From NCBI GenBank assembly GCA_015069605.1, contig SVII01000008.1:1-64000 (forward strand): a DNA stretch of 64,000 nucleotides. The letters run 5' to 3'. A model generated the notes under the pieces. That model was given only the letters and a program-made list of their open reading frames with translations, was not told where the DNA came from and searched no databases. The position numbers and the translations under genes are program-made. This DNA comes from Clostridiales bacterium (GTDB lineage Bacteria > Bacillota > Clostridia > Christensenellales > Borkfalkiaceae). This document shows, piece after piece, positions 42,551-54,187 of the stretch. The stretch's first letter is position 1. Each line of letters opens with the position of its first letter.

Positions 42551-45115
42551 ATGAAAAAAGAAAACGAAACTGCTCCCTCTTCGAGCGGTGAAAACAAAAA
42601 AGACAAAAAAAGTTTTTCCTCTGTTTTTAAGAAAAAGAACGAAAAACACGTGGTTCCTACCATAGAAATCCAACGTTTTAACGCAACCGCAGCGGAAGGA
42701 CTTTCCACAGCGCAGGTCGATCAGCGTATCGAACAAGGCTATGTCAATAAATCGGGGAAAAAGTTCTCGAAAACATATCGCAGTATTTTTATCAGCAACA
42801 TTTGCACGTTTTTCAACTTCCTTGGTTTGATTGCAGCGATTGCGTTGTTGTTGGCGCGCGCGCCCTTCTCGCAATTCACCTTCGTGGCAATCTATCTTGT
42901 CAACATCATCGTCGGAATCGTGCAGGAAATCCGCGCAAAGAGAAAAATCGACAAACTTTCCATCCTTTCTTCCCCTACGGCGCGCGTAATCCGTAGCGGT
43001 CAAAAGATTGAAATCCCCGTCGAACAAATCGTGCTGGACGATATTTTAATCCTTTCCGCAGGGCAACAAGTCCCTGCCGACTGTATCGCAGTAGAAGGCG
43101 CGGCGGAGCTAAACGAATCTCTCTTAACAGGTGAATCCGTACCCATTAAAAAAGAGGACGGTGATCTCTTGTATGCAGGTTCGTTCGTAGCAAGCGGTCA
43201 GATTGCGGTGCGCGTGGATAAGATTGGTGAAGATACGTACATTAGTAAATTGACTGCGAAAGCCAAGAAATACAAACGCCCGAATTCGGAAATCATGAAC
43301 TCTATCACGCTGTTTATCAAAGTGATTGGTTTCGTAATCGTTCCCGTAGCAATCTTGATGTTCCTTACCAATTTTGAAAATATCGGTGACAGCTGGGAAG
43401 ACTTGGCGCTTCGCGGCGGGTTCTGGAAAAATCTGTTGGCAGGTGACGAGCATTTAAGCTCCACCATTCAAAGAACGGCATCCGTTGTGATTGGTATGAT
43501 CCCATCGGGATTGTTGCTGTTGACGACGGTAGCGTTGTCCTTGGGTATGATCCGTCTTGCAAAATATAACACGTTGGTGCAGGATATGTATTCACTCGAA
43601 ATGCTGGCGCGCGTCAACGTGCTGTGTTTGGATAAGACAGGTACGATCACCGACGGCAGAATGAAAGTCAGCGATTGTATTCTTCTCAACACTACGTCCG
43701 AATACGGTATCGACGATATTTTGGGTTCCATGTTGGCGTCTTTGAACGACAACAACCAAACTTCTATCGCTCTATACGAACGGTTTGGACATTCTTCCGC
43801 TTTACAACCCATTTTGACGTTACCCTTCTCGTCCGCGAGAAAACTCTCGGCGGTGACGTTTGAGGGCGTTGGCACGTTCGCAATGGGTGCTCCTGAATTT
43901 GTGTTAAAACCTATGCCCTCGCGTATTGATAAGATTGTGAAACAGTACGCGCAAATGGGCTTGCGTGTGTTGGTCGTAGCCCATTCCCCCACGTCCATTC
44001 AGGGCGATCGCGTGCCTTCGGGCTTAAAAGCGGTGGCAATTATCACTCTATCGGACAATATCCGCCCCGACGCGATTGATACGATTAAATGGTTTAGAGA
44101 AAACGACGTAAACGTAAAAGTTATTTCGGGTGACAACCCCGTGACGGTGTCCGAAGTGGCGCGCCGCGCAGGTATCAAAAACGCCGCGCAATTCATTTCC
44201 TTGGAAGGCTTGTCCGAAATCGAAGTGGAAAACGCCGCCAACGAATACACTGTATTCGGCCGTGTAACCCCCGAACAAAAGGCAATTTTAATCCGTGCTA
44301 TCAAGAAAGCGGGCAACACCGTAGCCATGACGGGCGACGGCGTAAACGATATTTTAGCTATGAAAGAAGCAGATTGCGCCGTGTCCGTTGCCTCGGGCAG
44401 CGAAGCGGCGAGAAACGTTTCCAACCTTGTATTGCAGGATAACAATTTCGGCTCTATGCCCAAGATCGTAAACGAGGGCAGACGAGTGATCAACAACGTC
44501 AAGGATTCGTCGGCTTTGTATATTATGAAAACACTGCTGACGTTGATTTTGGCGACGGTGTGTATCGTGCTTGGCAGTTCGTATTTCTTCACGACGAACA
44601 ACATGATGATGTTTGAATTTTTAATCAGCGCGATCCCGTCCTTCGTATTGTCCTTACAACCCAACACCAACCGTGTGAAAGGGAAATTTATTCCCCACGT
44701 TTTAAGCCGAGCAATCCCTGGCGCATTGACGATGGCGACGGCGATTATGACCTTGTACGTAGTCCATAAAACAGGTCTTGCGGAAAGTTTCGGATTTGTC
44801 AATGCCAACGGCGCGGACACGGCGGAATATAACGCTTTGATGATGATTGCCTTGACCTTTTCGGGGCTCGTGATGCTGTATCGAGTTTGTCAACCGTTCA
44901 ATATCGTACGCGCGATTTTGTTTATCGTAATCGCGTTCCTTTGCGGATTAGTGCTGTCCGTACCCTATTTGGGGGAAATCGTATTCAACGGCTGGACGGC
45001 TTTGGATTTCTCCTTGGCGCAAGTTTTATTGATTGTCATTGTCGTACAAATGAGTTTCCCTGTATCGGGATTTTTGATTCGATTCTTTGATATGCTAAAC
45101 CCTGCCGAAGATTAA
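42551..45115 (+). CDS. Cation-translocating P-type ATPase, CtpE-like
   Basis: 854 residues. After a hydrophilic Lys/Glu/Ser-rich N-terminus (1-60), it has the A-domain motif LTGESVPI, the membrane M4 segment with IPSGLLLLTTVALS, the phosphorylation site CLDKTGTITDG, the N-domain KGAPE-like MGAPEFVL and the hinge MTGDGVNDILAMKEADCAV; about ten membrane helices. The M4 motif lacks the Glu of the PEGL seen in Ca2+ and Na+/K+ pumps and is like mycobacterial CtpE, reported as a Ca2+ transporter. The ion here cannot be read. Confidence 0.9.
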   Translation: MKKENETAPSSSGENKKDKKSFSSVFKKKNEKHVVPTIEIQRFNATAAEGLSTAQVDQRIEQGYVNKSGKKFSKTYRSIFISNICTFFNFLGLIAAIALLLARAPFSQFTFVAIYLVNIIVGIVQEIRAKRKIDKLSILSSPTARVIRSGQKIEIPVEQIVLDDILILSAGQQVPADCIAVEGAAELNESLLTGESVPIKKEDGDLLYAGSFVASGQIAVRVDKIGEDTYISKLTAKAKKYKRPNSEIMNSITLFIKVIGFVIVPVAILMFLTNFENIGDSWEDLALRGGFWKNLLAGDEHLSSTIQRTASVVIGMIPSGLLLLTTVALSLGMIRLAKYNTLVQDMYSLEMLARVNVLCLDKTGTITDGRMKVSDCILLNTTSEYGIDDILGSMLASLNDNNQTSIALYERFGHSSALQPILTLPFSSARKLSAVTFEGVGTFAMGAPEFVLKPMPSRIDKIVKQYAQMGLRVLVVAHSPTSIQGDRVPSGLKAVAIITLSDNIRPDAIDTIKWFRENDVNVKVISGDNPVTVSEVARRAGIKNAAQFISLEGLSEIEVENAANEYTVFGRVTPEQKAILIRAIKKAGNTVAMTGDGVNDILAMKEADCAVSVASGSEAARNVSNLVLQDNNFGSMPKIVNEGRRVINNVKDSSALYIMKTLLTLILATVCIVLGSSYFFTTNNMMMFEFLISAIPSFVLSLQPNTNRVKGKFIPHVLSRAIPGALTMATAIMTLYVVHKTGLAESFGFVNANGADTAEYNALMMIALTFSGLVMLYRVCQPFNIVRAILFIVIAFLCGLVLSVPYLGEIVFNGWTALDFSLAQVLLIVIVVQMSFPVSGFLIRFFDMLNPAED

Positions 45116-45117
45116 AG

Positions 45118-45218
45118 GGGTAGCCATTCTTCGCAAAGAAATCACGCCAAAGGCGTAAAAGGCGAAACCTATCGGTTTCTTATCTTGGGGCTACATTTAC
45201 GAGGGCTCTCCGCCCTCG
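45118..45218 (+). other. Multi-branched structured element (candidate RNA or repeat)
   Basis: GTAGCC (45120-45125) can pair with GGCTAC (45189-45194), enclosing three hairpins: TTCTT/AAGAA (45127-45140), ACGCC/GGCGT (45144-45156) and GAAACC/GGTTTC (45164-45179). A separate perfect 7-bp stem CGAGGGC/GCCCTCG follows (45200-45218). It lies right after the P-type ATPase stop and before repeat copy D. No known class recognised. Confidence 0.45.
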
Positions 45219-45252
45219 CACTCCCGACAAGAGAGTATCTCCCTTGACCCGA

Positions 45253-45317
45253 ATTTTAGCTTATCTTTTATAAAGCAGTAGCGAAAGATAGAAAATCAAG
45301 ATACAACGGAACGTTGT
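45253..45317 (+). repeat. 65-bp dispersed repeat, copy D (diverged)
   Basis: Shares TATAAAGC, GAAAGATAGAAA and CAACGGAACGTTG with copy C in register; the first 15 bp have diverged, and the palindrome ends are A/T instead of C/G. Confidence 0.65.
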
Positions 45318-45359
45318 TCAACGCGGACATGGGTGTGGCATTTCCATAAAATCACACAC

Positions 45360-45391
45360 AAAAAGACGAGCTTTTTGGCTCGTCTTTTTTC
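45360..45391. terminator. Terminator after gyrA
   Basis: AAAGACGAGC (45362-45371) pairs perfectly with GCTCGTCTTT (45378-45387); T- and A-runs on both sides. Confidence 0.88.
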
Positions 45392-45406
45392 TTACTTTTT
45401 ATGGTT

Positions 45407-48031
45407 TTATTCTTCTTCAGCGGGAGTTTCTTCCGTCTGTTCGTCATCCAAAACCACTACTTCCTCTTCTTCCGTTTCTGCTTCCGCGCCTTCCATCAAT
45501 TCTTCGGGGCTAAGATCCGCCGCCGTTTCTTCAGGAGCTTGCGTTTCCGCTTCGTCGTCGCGTTCAGTGACGTCCACTGTCGCTACGAGGCTGTCTTTTA
45601 CGTTCATAACGCGTACGCCGCGCGTCGATCTACCGATACAGCTGATCGTATCCGCGTGCATACGGATAATCGTACCGCCCGTCGTAATGATCATAATGTC
45701 GTTTTCGTCCGTCACGGGTTTCAAGTTGACAAGATAACCCGTCTTTTCATTGAACACACCAGCTTTGATACCCTTACCGCCGCGGCTCTGCAAACGGTAA
45801 TCGTCGATCTTGGAACGCTTACCGTAACCCTGCGAGGTCAACGTGAACAAATCAAATGCGGGATCGATCACAAGCATATCCACTACGATATCTTCTTTTG
45901 CTAGCGTAATCGCCTTAACACCCTGCGTACCTCTGCCCGTAGGACGCACGTCCGTTTCTGCAAAGCGGATACACTTACCGCCGCGGGACGCGATCAACAC
46001 TTCGTTTTCACCCGTTGTGAAACGAACGGCAATCAAGCGATCTTCTTCGTGCAATTTAATGGCAATCTTACCATTTTTAGGAATACGCTTAAATTCGTCC
46101 GTGGACGTTTTCTTGATCAAGCCGTTTTCAGTAGCCATCACGAGATACCCCGTACCGTCTTCCGAAACAGGCAACACCGTTTCAATCTTTTCACCAGGAT
46201 CTAACTGTACGATATTGACAATCGCTCTGCCGCGCGCCGTGCGGTTGGCTTCGGGAATTTCGTAACCCTTGATCGAGTACACTTTCCCTTTCGAGGAGAA
46301 GAGCAAGATAGGATCGTGCGTACAGCACACGAACATCTTTTCCACGTAGTCCTCGTCCTTAGGACGGTGCGCCGTGATACCTCTGCCGCCTCTGCCCTGC
46401 GCTTTGTATTCGGCTACGGGCAAACGTTTGATGTAGCCCGAATGCGTAATGGAAATTACTACGTCCTCTTTATCAATCAAGTCTTCATCGTCGATATTGC
46501 CAAAGTCCACGGAAATTTCCGTTCTTCTAGGCGAGGGATATTTGTTCTTAATTTCCGTCAAATCGCTTCTGATGATATTCATAACGCGGTATTCGTTTGC
46601 GAGAATGTCTTTTAAATCCGCAATCGTCGCCTGCAACGCCGTCAGTTCGTCTTTGAGTTTTTCTACTTCCAACGAAGTCAATCTCTGCAAACGCATTTCC
46701 AAAATCGCGTTGGCTTGCTTTTCGTCGAGTTCAAACGCGCTTGTCAAGCCTTCGATGGCGGCGTTCTTATCCGCCGACGCTTTGATGATTTTAATCACTT
46801 CGTCCACATTCGCAAGCGCAAGCACAAGACCTGCAATGATATGCGCGCGTTCTTCCGTCTTGTTTAAATCGAAACGGGTACGGCGAGTGATAACTTCTTT
46901 TTGATGTTCGAGATAATAATACAAAATATCGCGAAGGTTCAAAGTCTTAGGCTCGGTACCGTTCTCCACAAGCGCGAGCAAAATCATACCGTCGGAGTTT
47001 TGCAATTTCGTCTTTTTATACAGCGTATTCAAAACGACCTGCGCGTTGGCGTCTTTCTTGATTTCGATTACGATACGCATACCGTCTCTATCCGATTCGT
47101 CACGGATATCGGAGATGCCTTCGAGGCGTTTATCGCGTACCATGTCCGCGATCGTCTTGATCAGTTGCGCTTTATTTACCTGATACGGGATTTCCGTTAC
47201 GACGATACGGGAACGGATATTATTACCCGAACCGTATTCTTCAATTTCGCATTTAGAACGAATCACGATTCTACCCTGACCAGTGCGGTAAGCGTTTTTA
47301 ATACCGCTTCTACCCATAATTACGCCGCCCGTAGGGAAGTCGGGCGCGGGGATATATTCCATCAATTCGTCCACGGTAATGTCGGGATTGTCGATCATGG
47401 CGATCGTACCGTCGATTACTTCTGCAAGGTTATGGGGCGGAATATTCGTCGCCATACCTACGGCGATACCGTCCGAACCGTTGACAAGCAAGTTGGGATA
47501 TCTTGCAGGCAACACAGTAGGTTCTTCTTCGCTGCCATCGAAGTTGGGGATAAAATCCACCGTTTCTTTGTCCAAATCTTTCAGCATTTCCGCCGCGAGT
47601 TTGGTCAAACGCGCTTCGGTATAACGCATAGCTGCCGCCGAGTCACCGTCCACCGAACCAAAGTTACCGTGGCCGTCCACAAGAGGGAAGCTAATCGTAA
47701 ATTCCTGCGCCAAACGCACGAGAGCATCATAAACGGAGCTGTCGCCGTGAGGATGGAATTTACCCATACAGTCACCGACGATACGCGCGCACTTACGATA
47801 CGCTTTATCGTTGTATAACCCCATTTCGTGCATGGAATACAAAATACGTCTGTGAACGGGTTTCAAACCGTCACGCACGTCAGGAATGGCACGCGATTTG
47901 TTTACCGCCATCGCGTAGGCAATGAACGAGCGTTTTAACTCGTCGTCCACCTCGACGTCGAGCATTTTCGTCATGGATAGCGTCTTTTTAAATTCCTCGG
48001 TTAATTCCGGGCTGGTTTCTTTTCTAGCCAT
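45407..48031 (-). CDS. gyrA: DNA gyrase subunit A
   Basis: The breakage-reunion subunit of gyrase, introducing negative supercoils with GyrB. 874 residues: winged-helix domain with the quinolone region (HPHGDSSVYDALVRLAQ), catalytic Tyr in RYTEARLTK, coiled-coil and C-gate, then the six-blade C-terminal domain that opens with the GyrA box QGRGGRG, which marks gyrase and not topoisomerase IV. The tail after about 820 is acidic (Glu-rich). It starts 15 bp after gyrB on the same strand. Confidence 0.98.
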   Translation of the reverse strand: MARKETSPELTEEFKKTLSMTKMLDVEVDDELKRSFIAYAMAVNKSRAIPDVRDGLKPVHRRILYSMHEMGLYNDKAYRKCARIVGDCMGKFHPHGDSSVYDALVRLAQEFTISFPLVDGHGNFGSVDGDSAAAMRYTEARLTKLAAEMLKDLDKETVDFIPNFDGSEEEPTVLPARYPNLLVNGSDGIAVGMATNIPPHNLAEVIDGTIAMIDNPDITVDELMEYIPAPDFPTGGVIMGRSGIKNAYRTGQGRIVIRSKCEIEEYGSGNNIRSRIVVTEIPYQVNKAQLIKTIADMVRDKRLEGISDIRDESDRDGMRIVIEIKKDANAQVVLNTLYKKTKLQNSDGMILLALVENGTEPKTLNLRDILYYYLEHQKEVITRRTRFDLNKTEERAHIIAGLVLALANVDEVIKIIKASADKNAAIEGLTSAFELDEKQANAILEMRLQRLTSLEVEKLKDELTALQATIADLKDILANEYRVMNIIRSDLTEIKNKYPSPRRTEISVDFGNIDDEDLIDKEDVVISITHSGYIKRLPVAEYKAQGRGGRGITAHRPKDEDYVEKMFVCCTHDPILLFSSKGKVYSIKGYEIPEANRTARGRAIVNIVQLDPGEKIETVLPVSEDGTGYLVMATENGLIKKTSTDEFKRIPKNGKIAIKLHEEDRLIAVRFTTGENEVLIASRGGKCIRFAETDVRPTGRGTQGVKAITLAKEDIVVDMLVIDPAFDLFTLTSQGYGKRSKIDDYRLQSRGGKGIKAGVFNEKTGYLVNLKPVTDENDIMIITTGGTIIRMHADTISCIGRSTRGVRVMNVKDSLVATVDVTERDDEAETQAPEETAADLSPEELMEGAEAETEEEEVVVLDDEQTEETPAEEE

Positions 48032-48046
48032 TTTTCCTCACTCCCC

Positions 48047-50005
<1,959 letters not shown>

Positions 50006-50015
50006 TTACTTCTCT

Positions 50016-50044
50016 ATTATAACATACTTTTTTGCAAATGTACA
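50016..50044 (-). promoter_or_regulatory. gyrB promoter
   Basis: On the minus strand TGTACA (50039-50044), 17-bp spacer, TATAAT (50016-50021) with a TG extension of the -10. Confidence 0.65.
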
Positions 50045-50314
50045 GTATTTGAACGAAAATTTTTTCGTTTTCCACAATTTTCTTTCTCACTCCTCGTCGA
50101 ATATAGGTGTTTTTCGCTTTCTTTCCCCCTTTATACTGCGATTTGCCGTCTTTTTGAGTAAGAATACGAGTGTATATAAATCTTGCAAATTTGCGTTTGT
50201 TTTTTCTTTTTTTTATTTATCACTCGTCCATTTTATATGCATTCATTTTTTTGTTTCCCGTGAAACCAATACTACAAATGTAGGTCTTGCGTATATATCT
50301 TGCGTATATAAAAG

Positions 50315-50350
50315 AAACCACTACGTTTTGTTCGCGTAGTGGTTTTGTTT
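50315..50350. terminator. Terminator downstream of dusB
   Basis: AAACCACTACG (50315-50325) pairs with CGTAGTGGTTT (50335-50345). Confidence 0.8.
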
Positions 50351-50386
50351 TTACGTATCTATTTATCCTAGGATTTATCGCAGACT

Positions 50387-51328
50387 TTACTCGCTCCAAA
50401 TTTCCGCAGCGATGGATAAAATCTCGTCGGGAGTTTGCGCTTGGAACAATCGATCCTTAAACGCAGCCGCGCCGCGCGTGCCCTTGACGTAAAACGCCGC
50501 CATCTTTCGCATAAACACCGTCGTGAAGCGTTCGTCGCATACCTGCCTCGTCCATTTCATTTGTTTTTGGAACATTTCCAAACGGTTTTCTTTGGGAGTA
50601 TTCGTCAATTCACAAAAGATTTGCGGGTCAAACAGCGAGGCTCTTGCGACCATTACGCCGTCTGCACCCGTTTCTTGTATCAATTTTTCTGCATCCGCGT
50701 TAGAAAACACGCCGCCGTTGGCAATCACGGGGATTTTTACGGCATTTTTCGCCGCCGCAATCTCTTGAAAATGCACTTCCCCTGCGTATACTTTGTCTTT
50801 CGTTCTACCGTGAATGGTGATTAAACTCGCCCCTGCCCCTTCCATTCGCTTAGCAAACTCGGTGGTGATAAGATTTTTATCGTTGATCCCGATACGAAAC
50901 TTCACGGTGATAATTTTACCGCTTTTGACACATTCTTGCACAATCTTTTCCGCCAAAGCAGGATTTTCCAGCAACGCGCTACCCTCGCCGTTTTTATAAA
51001 TTTTCGGTACGGGACAGCCCATATTGATGTCCACGATGGGAAAGGGTTGCAATTTTTCGTGTTCGCAAGCCATACGCATGATTTCGGGATCGTTACCAAA
51101 AATTTGCGCAGCCGTCACCCCCTCATGTCCGTCGGTGAACAATAATTCCTGCGTATTTTCACTGCCGTATTTCAAGCCCTTTGCACTGACCATTTCCGTA
51201 TAACAAAGCCCTACGCCGTATTCTTTACACAGCCGACGGAACGGGTAATTCGTGTACCCTGCAAGCGGCGCAAGAAACACATTATTTTCCGTGGTGATAT
51301 TTCCTATTGTAATCGGTGTTAAACGCAT
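50387..51328 (-). CDS. dusB: tRNA-dihydrouridine synthase, DusB type
   Basis: FMN enzyme that reduces uridines in tRNA D loops. 313 residues: TIM barrel with NVFLAPLAGYTNYPFRRLC, catalytic Cys in DINMGCPVPKIYKNGEG, HGRTKDKVYAGEVHF and the FMN phosphate motif ANGGVFSNADA / GADGVMVARASL. A frame start 15 bp upstream is possible, but GGGGGTAGG fits the ATG at 51328. It follows mazG by 45 bp. Confidence 0.94.
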   Translation of the reverse strand: MRLTPITIGNITTENNVFLAPLAGYTNYPFRRLCKEYGVGLCYTEMVSAKGLKYGSENTQELLFTDGHEGVTAAQIFGNDPEIMRMACEHEKLQPFPIVDINMGCPVPKIYKNGEGSALLENPALAEKIVQECVKSGKIITVKFRIGINDKNLITTEFAKRMEGAGASLITIHGRTKDKVYAGEVHFQEIAAAKNAVKIPVIANGGVFSNADAEKLIQETGADGVMVARASLFDPQIFCELTNTPKENRLEMFQKQMKWTRQVCDERFTTVFMRKMAAFYVKGTRGAAAFKDRLFQAQTPDEILSIAAEIWSE

Positions 51329-51373
51329 ACCTACCCCCGCCATTTTGTCAAATCGCCCAAAATTTACCTTGCC

Positions 51374-52810
51374 TTATTCCGCCAAATCCGCTTTTGCCTT
51401 TACGTAATATTCGTCCCATTCCGCATCGGAAAGTTCCGTCACCGTCTTGCCATCCGCAATCGCTTTCTCCTCCGCCAACGTGAACCGTTTCGCAAAGCGA
51501 TCCACACTCTCTTTCAATGCCTTTTCGCAATCACAGCCCGCTTTTCTACCCACGCTGACCGCCGCAAACAATACGTCGCCGAGTTCCTTTTCCGTTTCCG
51601 TAGCGTCGCCGCTTGCGTACGCCTGCAAAAATTCCGTCAATTCGTCTTTTACGCGTTCGACGGTCGCTTCGACGGACGGGAAATCCATACCTGCTTTCGC
51701 CGCACGTTTGCCCACTTTTTGCGCACGCATTGCCGCAGGGAAACACTTCGGCACGTCGTTCACTGCCTTTGCGTACGTATCCTGACCTTTCTCCGTCATC
51801 TTGTTCTTTTCCCAAACGTTCAGCGCGCCTTTTTCGTCGCCTGCTTTGTCTTCACCAAAGACATGGGTATGCCTTGTAATGAGTTTATGACAAATCCCTG
51901 ATAACACGTCCGTAAGATCAAACGCACCCACTTCCTCTTTCATAACGGCGTGGAAAATCACCTGCAACAACACGTCGCCCGTTTCTTCCAGCACCTTTTC
52001 GTCATCCCCTGCGTCGATTGCGTCCACTAGCTCGTACGCCTCTTCCACTGCAGACATTTTAATACTGTCCGCCGTTTGCACTTTGTCCCAAGGACACCCA
52101 TCGGGAGCGCGTAACCGCACAACGATTTCTTTTAAATCTTCCAACGTAAAGCGCGTCTTTTCCAAAAGCGGAATCTCGTCAATCGCTACTGCTGTCGTGT
52201 AATCATACGTTTTTTGTCTGTCCAACTCGAACATCGGGATTTTTTTCGCTTTGCCGTCGCGAATGAATTTCACAACCGTTTCTTCGCCAAACAAGCCGCC
52301 AAGCGCCAACTTCACGTCGCTCGCAAACCATTTATCGTCCACGTCGTACACCACCAAGGGCAAACCCAACGCACCTGTACCGATTTTATCTTGCAAATCG
52401 TACGCCGACACCGCTGTGTAGGAACAACCTGACAAATTTGCCGCGCGAACCAACGCCGTCACTTTGGATACGCCGTCCACAATTTCTACTTTACCGCGTT
52501 TGCTTTTTAACAGAGCCTTCACCGACGTGTCTTCCGTCGCCGCGCCGTCCACGAGATACACAGCGTCGTTGCCAAGCTCCGTCACTGCTTTGGCAAGGTT
52601 TTTGGACAGCGTTGCGAAATTGCGGCTATTTTCATACACCTTATCCAAACAAACGTGCTCTATACCTAAATCAAGCACTGTTTGATAAGATTTCGTATTC
52701 GCCGTACGAACCGCAATTTTTCTACCCCCTTTCGCAGCTTGCACAATCATTTCTTCGCCGCGTTTGGTAAGGTCGCCCCTTTCCACGCCTAAACCGATCA
52801 CTGTGATCAT
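51374..52810 (-). CDS. mazG: Tetrapyrrole methylase-like/MazG fusion (YabN type)
   Basis: 478 residues. The N-terminal half (about 1-215) is a SAM-dependent methylase-like fold (ITVIGLGVERGDLTKRGEEMI); the C-terminal half is MazG with two NTP pyrophosphohydrolase repeats (LRAPDGCPWDKVQTADS, EEAYELVDAID, EETGDVLLQVIFHA; then EKELGDVLFAAVSVGRKAG). MazG removes abnormal NTPs or lowers ppGpp-linked stress. GGAAGGAG fits the ATG at 52810. The spoVB-mazG order is the standard Firmicutes arrangement. Confidence 0.94.
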   Translation of the reverse strand: MITVIGLGVERGDLTKRGEEMIVQAAKGGRKIAVRTANTKSYQTVLDLGIEHVCLDKVYENSRNFATLSKNLAKAVTELGNDAVYLVDGAATEDTSVKALLKSKRGKVEIVDGVSKVTALVRAANLSGCSYTAVSAYDLQDKIGTGALGLPLVVYDVDDKWFASDVKLALGGLFGEETVVKFIRDGKAKKIPMFELDRQKTYDYTTAVAIDEIPLLEKTRFTLEDLKEIVVRLRAPDGCPWDKVQTADSIKMSAVEEAYELVDAIDAGDDEKVLEETGDVLLQVIFHAVMKEEVGAFDLTDVLSGICHKLITRHTHVFGEDKAGDEKGALNVWEKNKMTEKGQDTYAKAVNDVPKCFPAAMRAQKVGKRAAKAGMDFPSVEATVERVKDELTEFLQAYASGDATETEKELGDVLFAAVSVGRKAGCDCEKALKESVDRFAKRFTLAEEKAIADGKTVTELSDAEWDEYYVKAKADLAE

Positions 52811-52827
52811 ATGCTTTCTCCTTCCTT

Positions 52828-54165
52828 TCATTCCGCTTTTGCGGATGTTTTTGCTTTTCGTATGCTTAAATTATACAGCAAATCCAACAAAAAGGCAACC
52901 AAATAGCAAACGTTCGTTGCGTATGCCAGTCCAAAAACGGAAATTTGCGGTTTTTGTAACAACAGTACATACACCAACGTCTTTACCGTCACCGCAATCA
53001 GCATGGACAAAGCCGCAAACTTCGGCTTTCCCTGCGCCGTCAAACACGCTGACAGCGTTTGCACGCACGACAACGTCAACGCGCTCACAGAAAAAATTTT
53101 AACAAGCTTGATTAGCGTTTGTAATTCTTCCCCTTTTAAGCTGCGAAAAATAATTTTCGCGGTGGGTTCAGCAAAAAAATACAATCCCAACGCCGCAGGC
53201 AACGCAACGGCAATCGTTGTGAACAACGAACGCAACACTTTTTTTCGCGCAGTTTTTCGTTCCGTAGCCGCGGCAACGGCAGGCACACTCGCGGCGGCGA
53301 TCCCATAACAAATGGATACGGGTAAATTGATAATCGTCACCGCTCCGCCTGCAAACAAGCCGTATAATGTGACGGGATCCGTTGCATATACCCCTAACAA
53401 TCGTGGCGCTAGCACACTGTCTAAAAGTGCGGATGCAGGCAGCAGGATCGAGCTGAACGTCACGGGAATACTCAATCGTAAAATGTCTTTCATCGCAACC
53501 CGTCCCCCGTTATTTTTTTCTTGCATAGGGGCAGGTGCGCGTTTAAATAAGAATATCATCAAAAGGAGGGCTACAAGCTCGGATAACGACACCGAAAGCA
53601 GTAAAAATACGACCGCTTTTTCGACGTTTTCACGGAATAGGTACGCAAACAACAACCCAAACCCCACTTTCACTGCCTGTTCTGTGACTTCGGAGGCAGC
53701 GGTGGGAAACATATGATTTCTACCCTGAAACCAGCCTCGAAAAACAGAAATCGCTGACACAAAAAACACCGATGGCGCTAACGCGTAATATCCACCAACC
53801 ACTTGTTGACTGTTTTGTGCTTTGGACAATAATGGCGCAAACAACGCCATCAAAAGCGAACCAACTAACCCAATCCATAAAAACAGCTTCATCGCCGTTT
53901 GAAAAAGCGGTTTGTCCGACTGCTCTTTCGTTAGCCTCTCCGCTGTTAATTTTGCAATCGACGAGGGAATTCCCGTTGCGGATACCGTCAGCAAAAGACA
54001 GTAAACGGGATACACCATTTGGTATAACCCCAAACCATATCCGCCGATTAAATTTGTCAAAGGAATACGGTAGAGCGCCCCGATTACTTTCGCCAAAAAT
54101 CCCCCCGCCGCAATCCATGCCGCGCCTTTTAAAAATCCGTTTTTCTTCTCTTTTTTTGCATTCAT
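52828..54165 (-). CDS. spoVB: SpoVB-like MOP-family flippase
   Basis: 445 residues, about 14 membrane segments of the MATE/MOP polysaccharide flippase family. GFLKGAAWIAAGGFLAKVIGALYRIPLTNLIGGYGLGLYQMVYPVYCLLLT, in outline, is the SpoVB/MurJ-like start. SpoVB moves lipid-linked peptidoglycan precursors for the spore cortex. Context (mazG next) supports spoVB over other flippases. The start is uncertain: a GTG 9 bp upstream has a better GGGG spacing than the ATG used. Confidence 0.87.
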   Translation of the reverse strand: MNAKKEKKNGFLKGAAWIAAGGFLAKVIGALYRIPLTNLIGGYGLGLYQMVYPVYCLLLTVSATGIPSSIAKLTAERLTKEQSDKPLFQTAMKLFLWIGLVGSLLMALFAPLLSKAQNSQQVVGGYYALAPSVFFVSAISVFRGWFQGRNHMFPTAASEVTEQAVKVGFGLLFAYLFRENVEKAVVFLLLSVSLSELVALLLMIFLFKRAPAPMQEKNNGGRVAMKDILRLSIPVTFSSILLPASALLDSVLAPRLLGVYATDPVTLYGLFAGGAVTIINLPVSICYGIAAASVPAVAAATERKTARKKVLRSLFTTIAVALPAALGLYFFAEPTAKIIFRSLKGEELQTLIKLVKIFSVSALTLSCVQTLSACLTAQGKPKFAALSMLIAVTVKTLVYVLLLQKPQISVFGLAYATNVCYLVAFLLDLLYNLSIRKAKTSAKAE

Positions 54166-54187
54166 CTCGTACACGGTAACCCCATTT

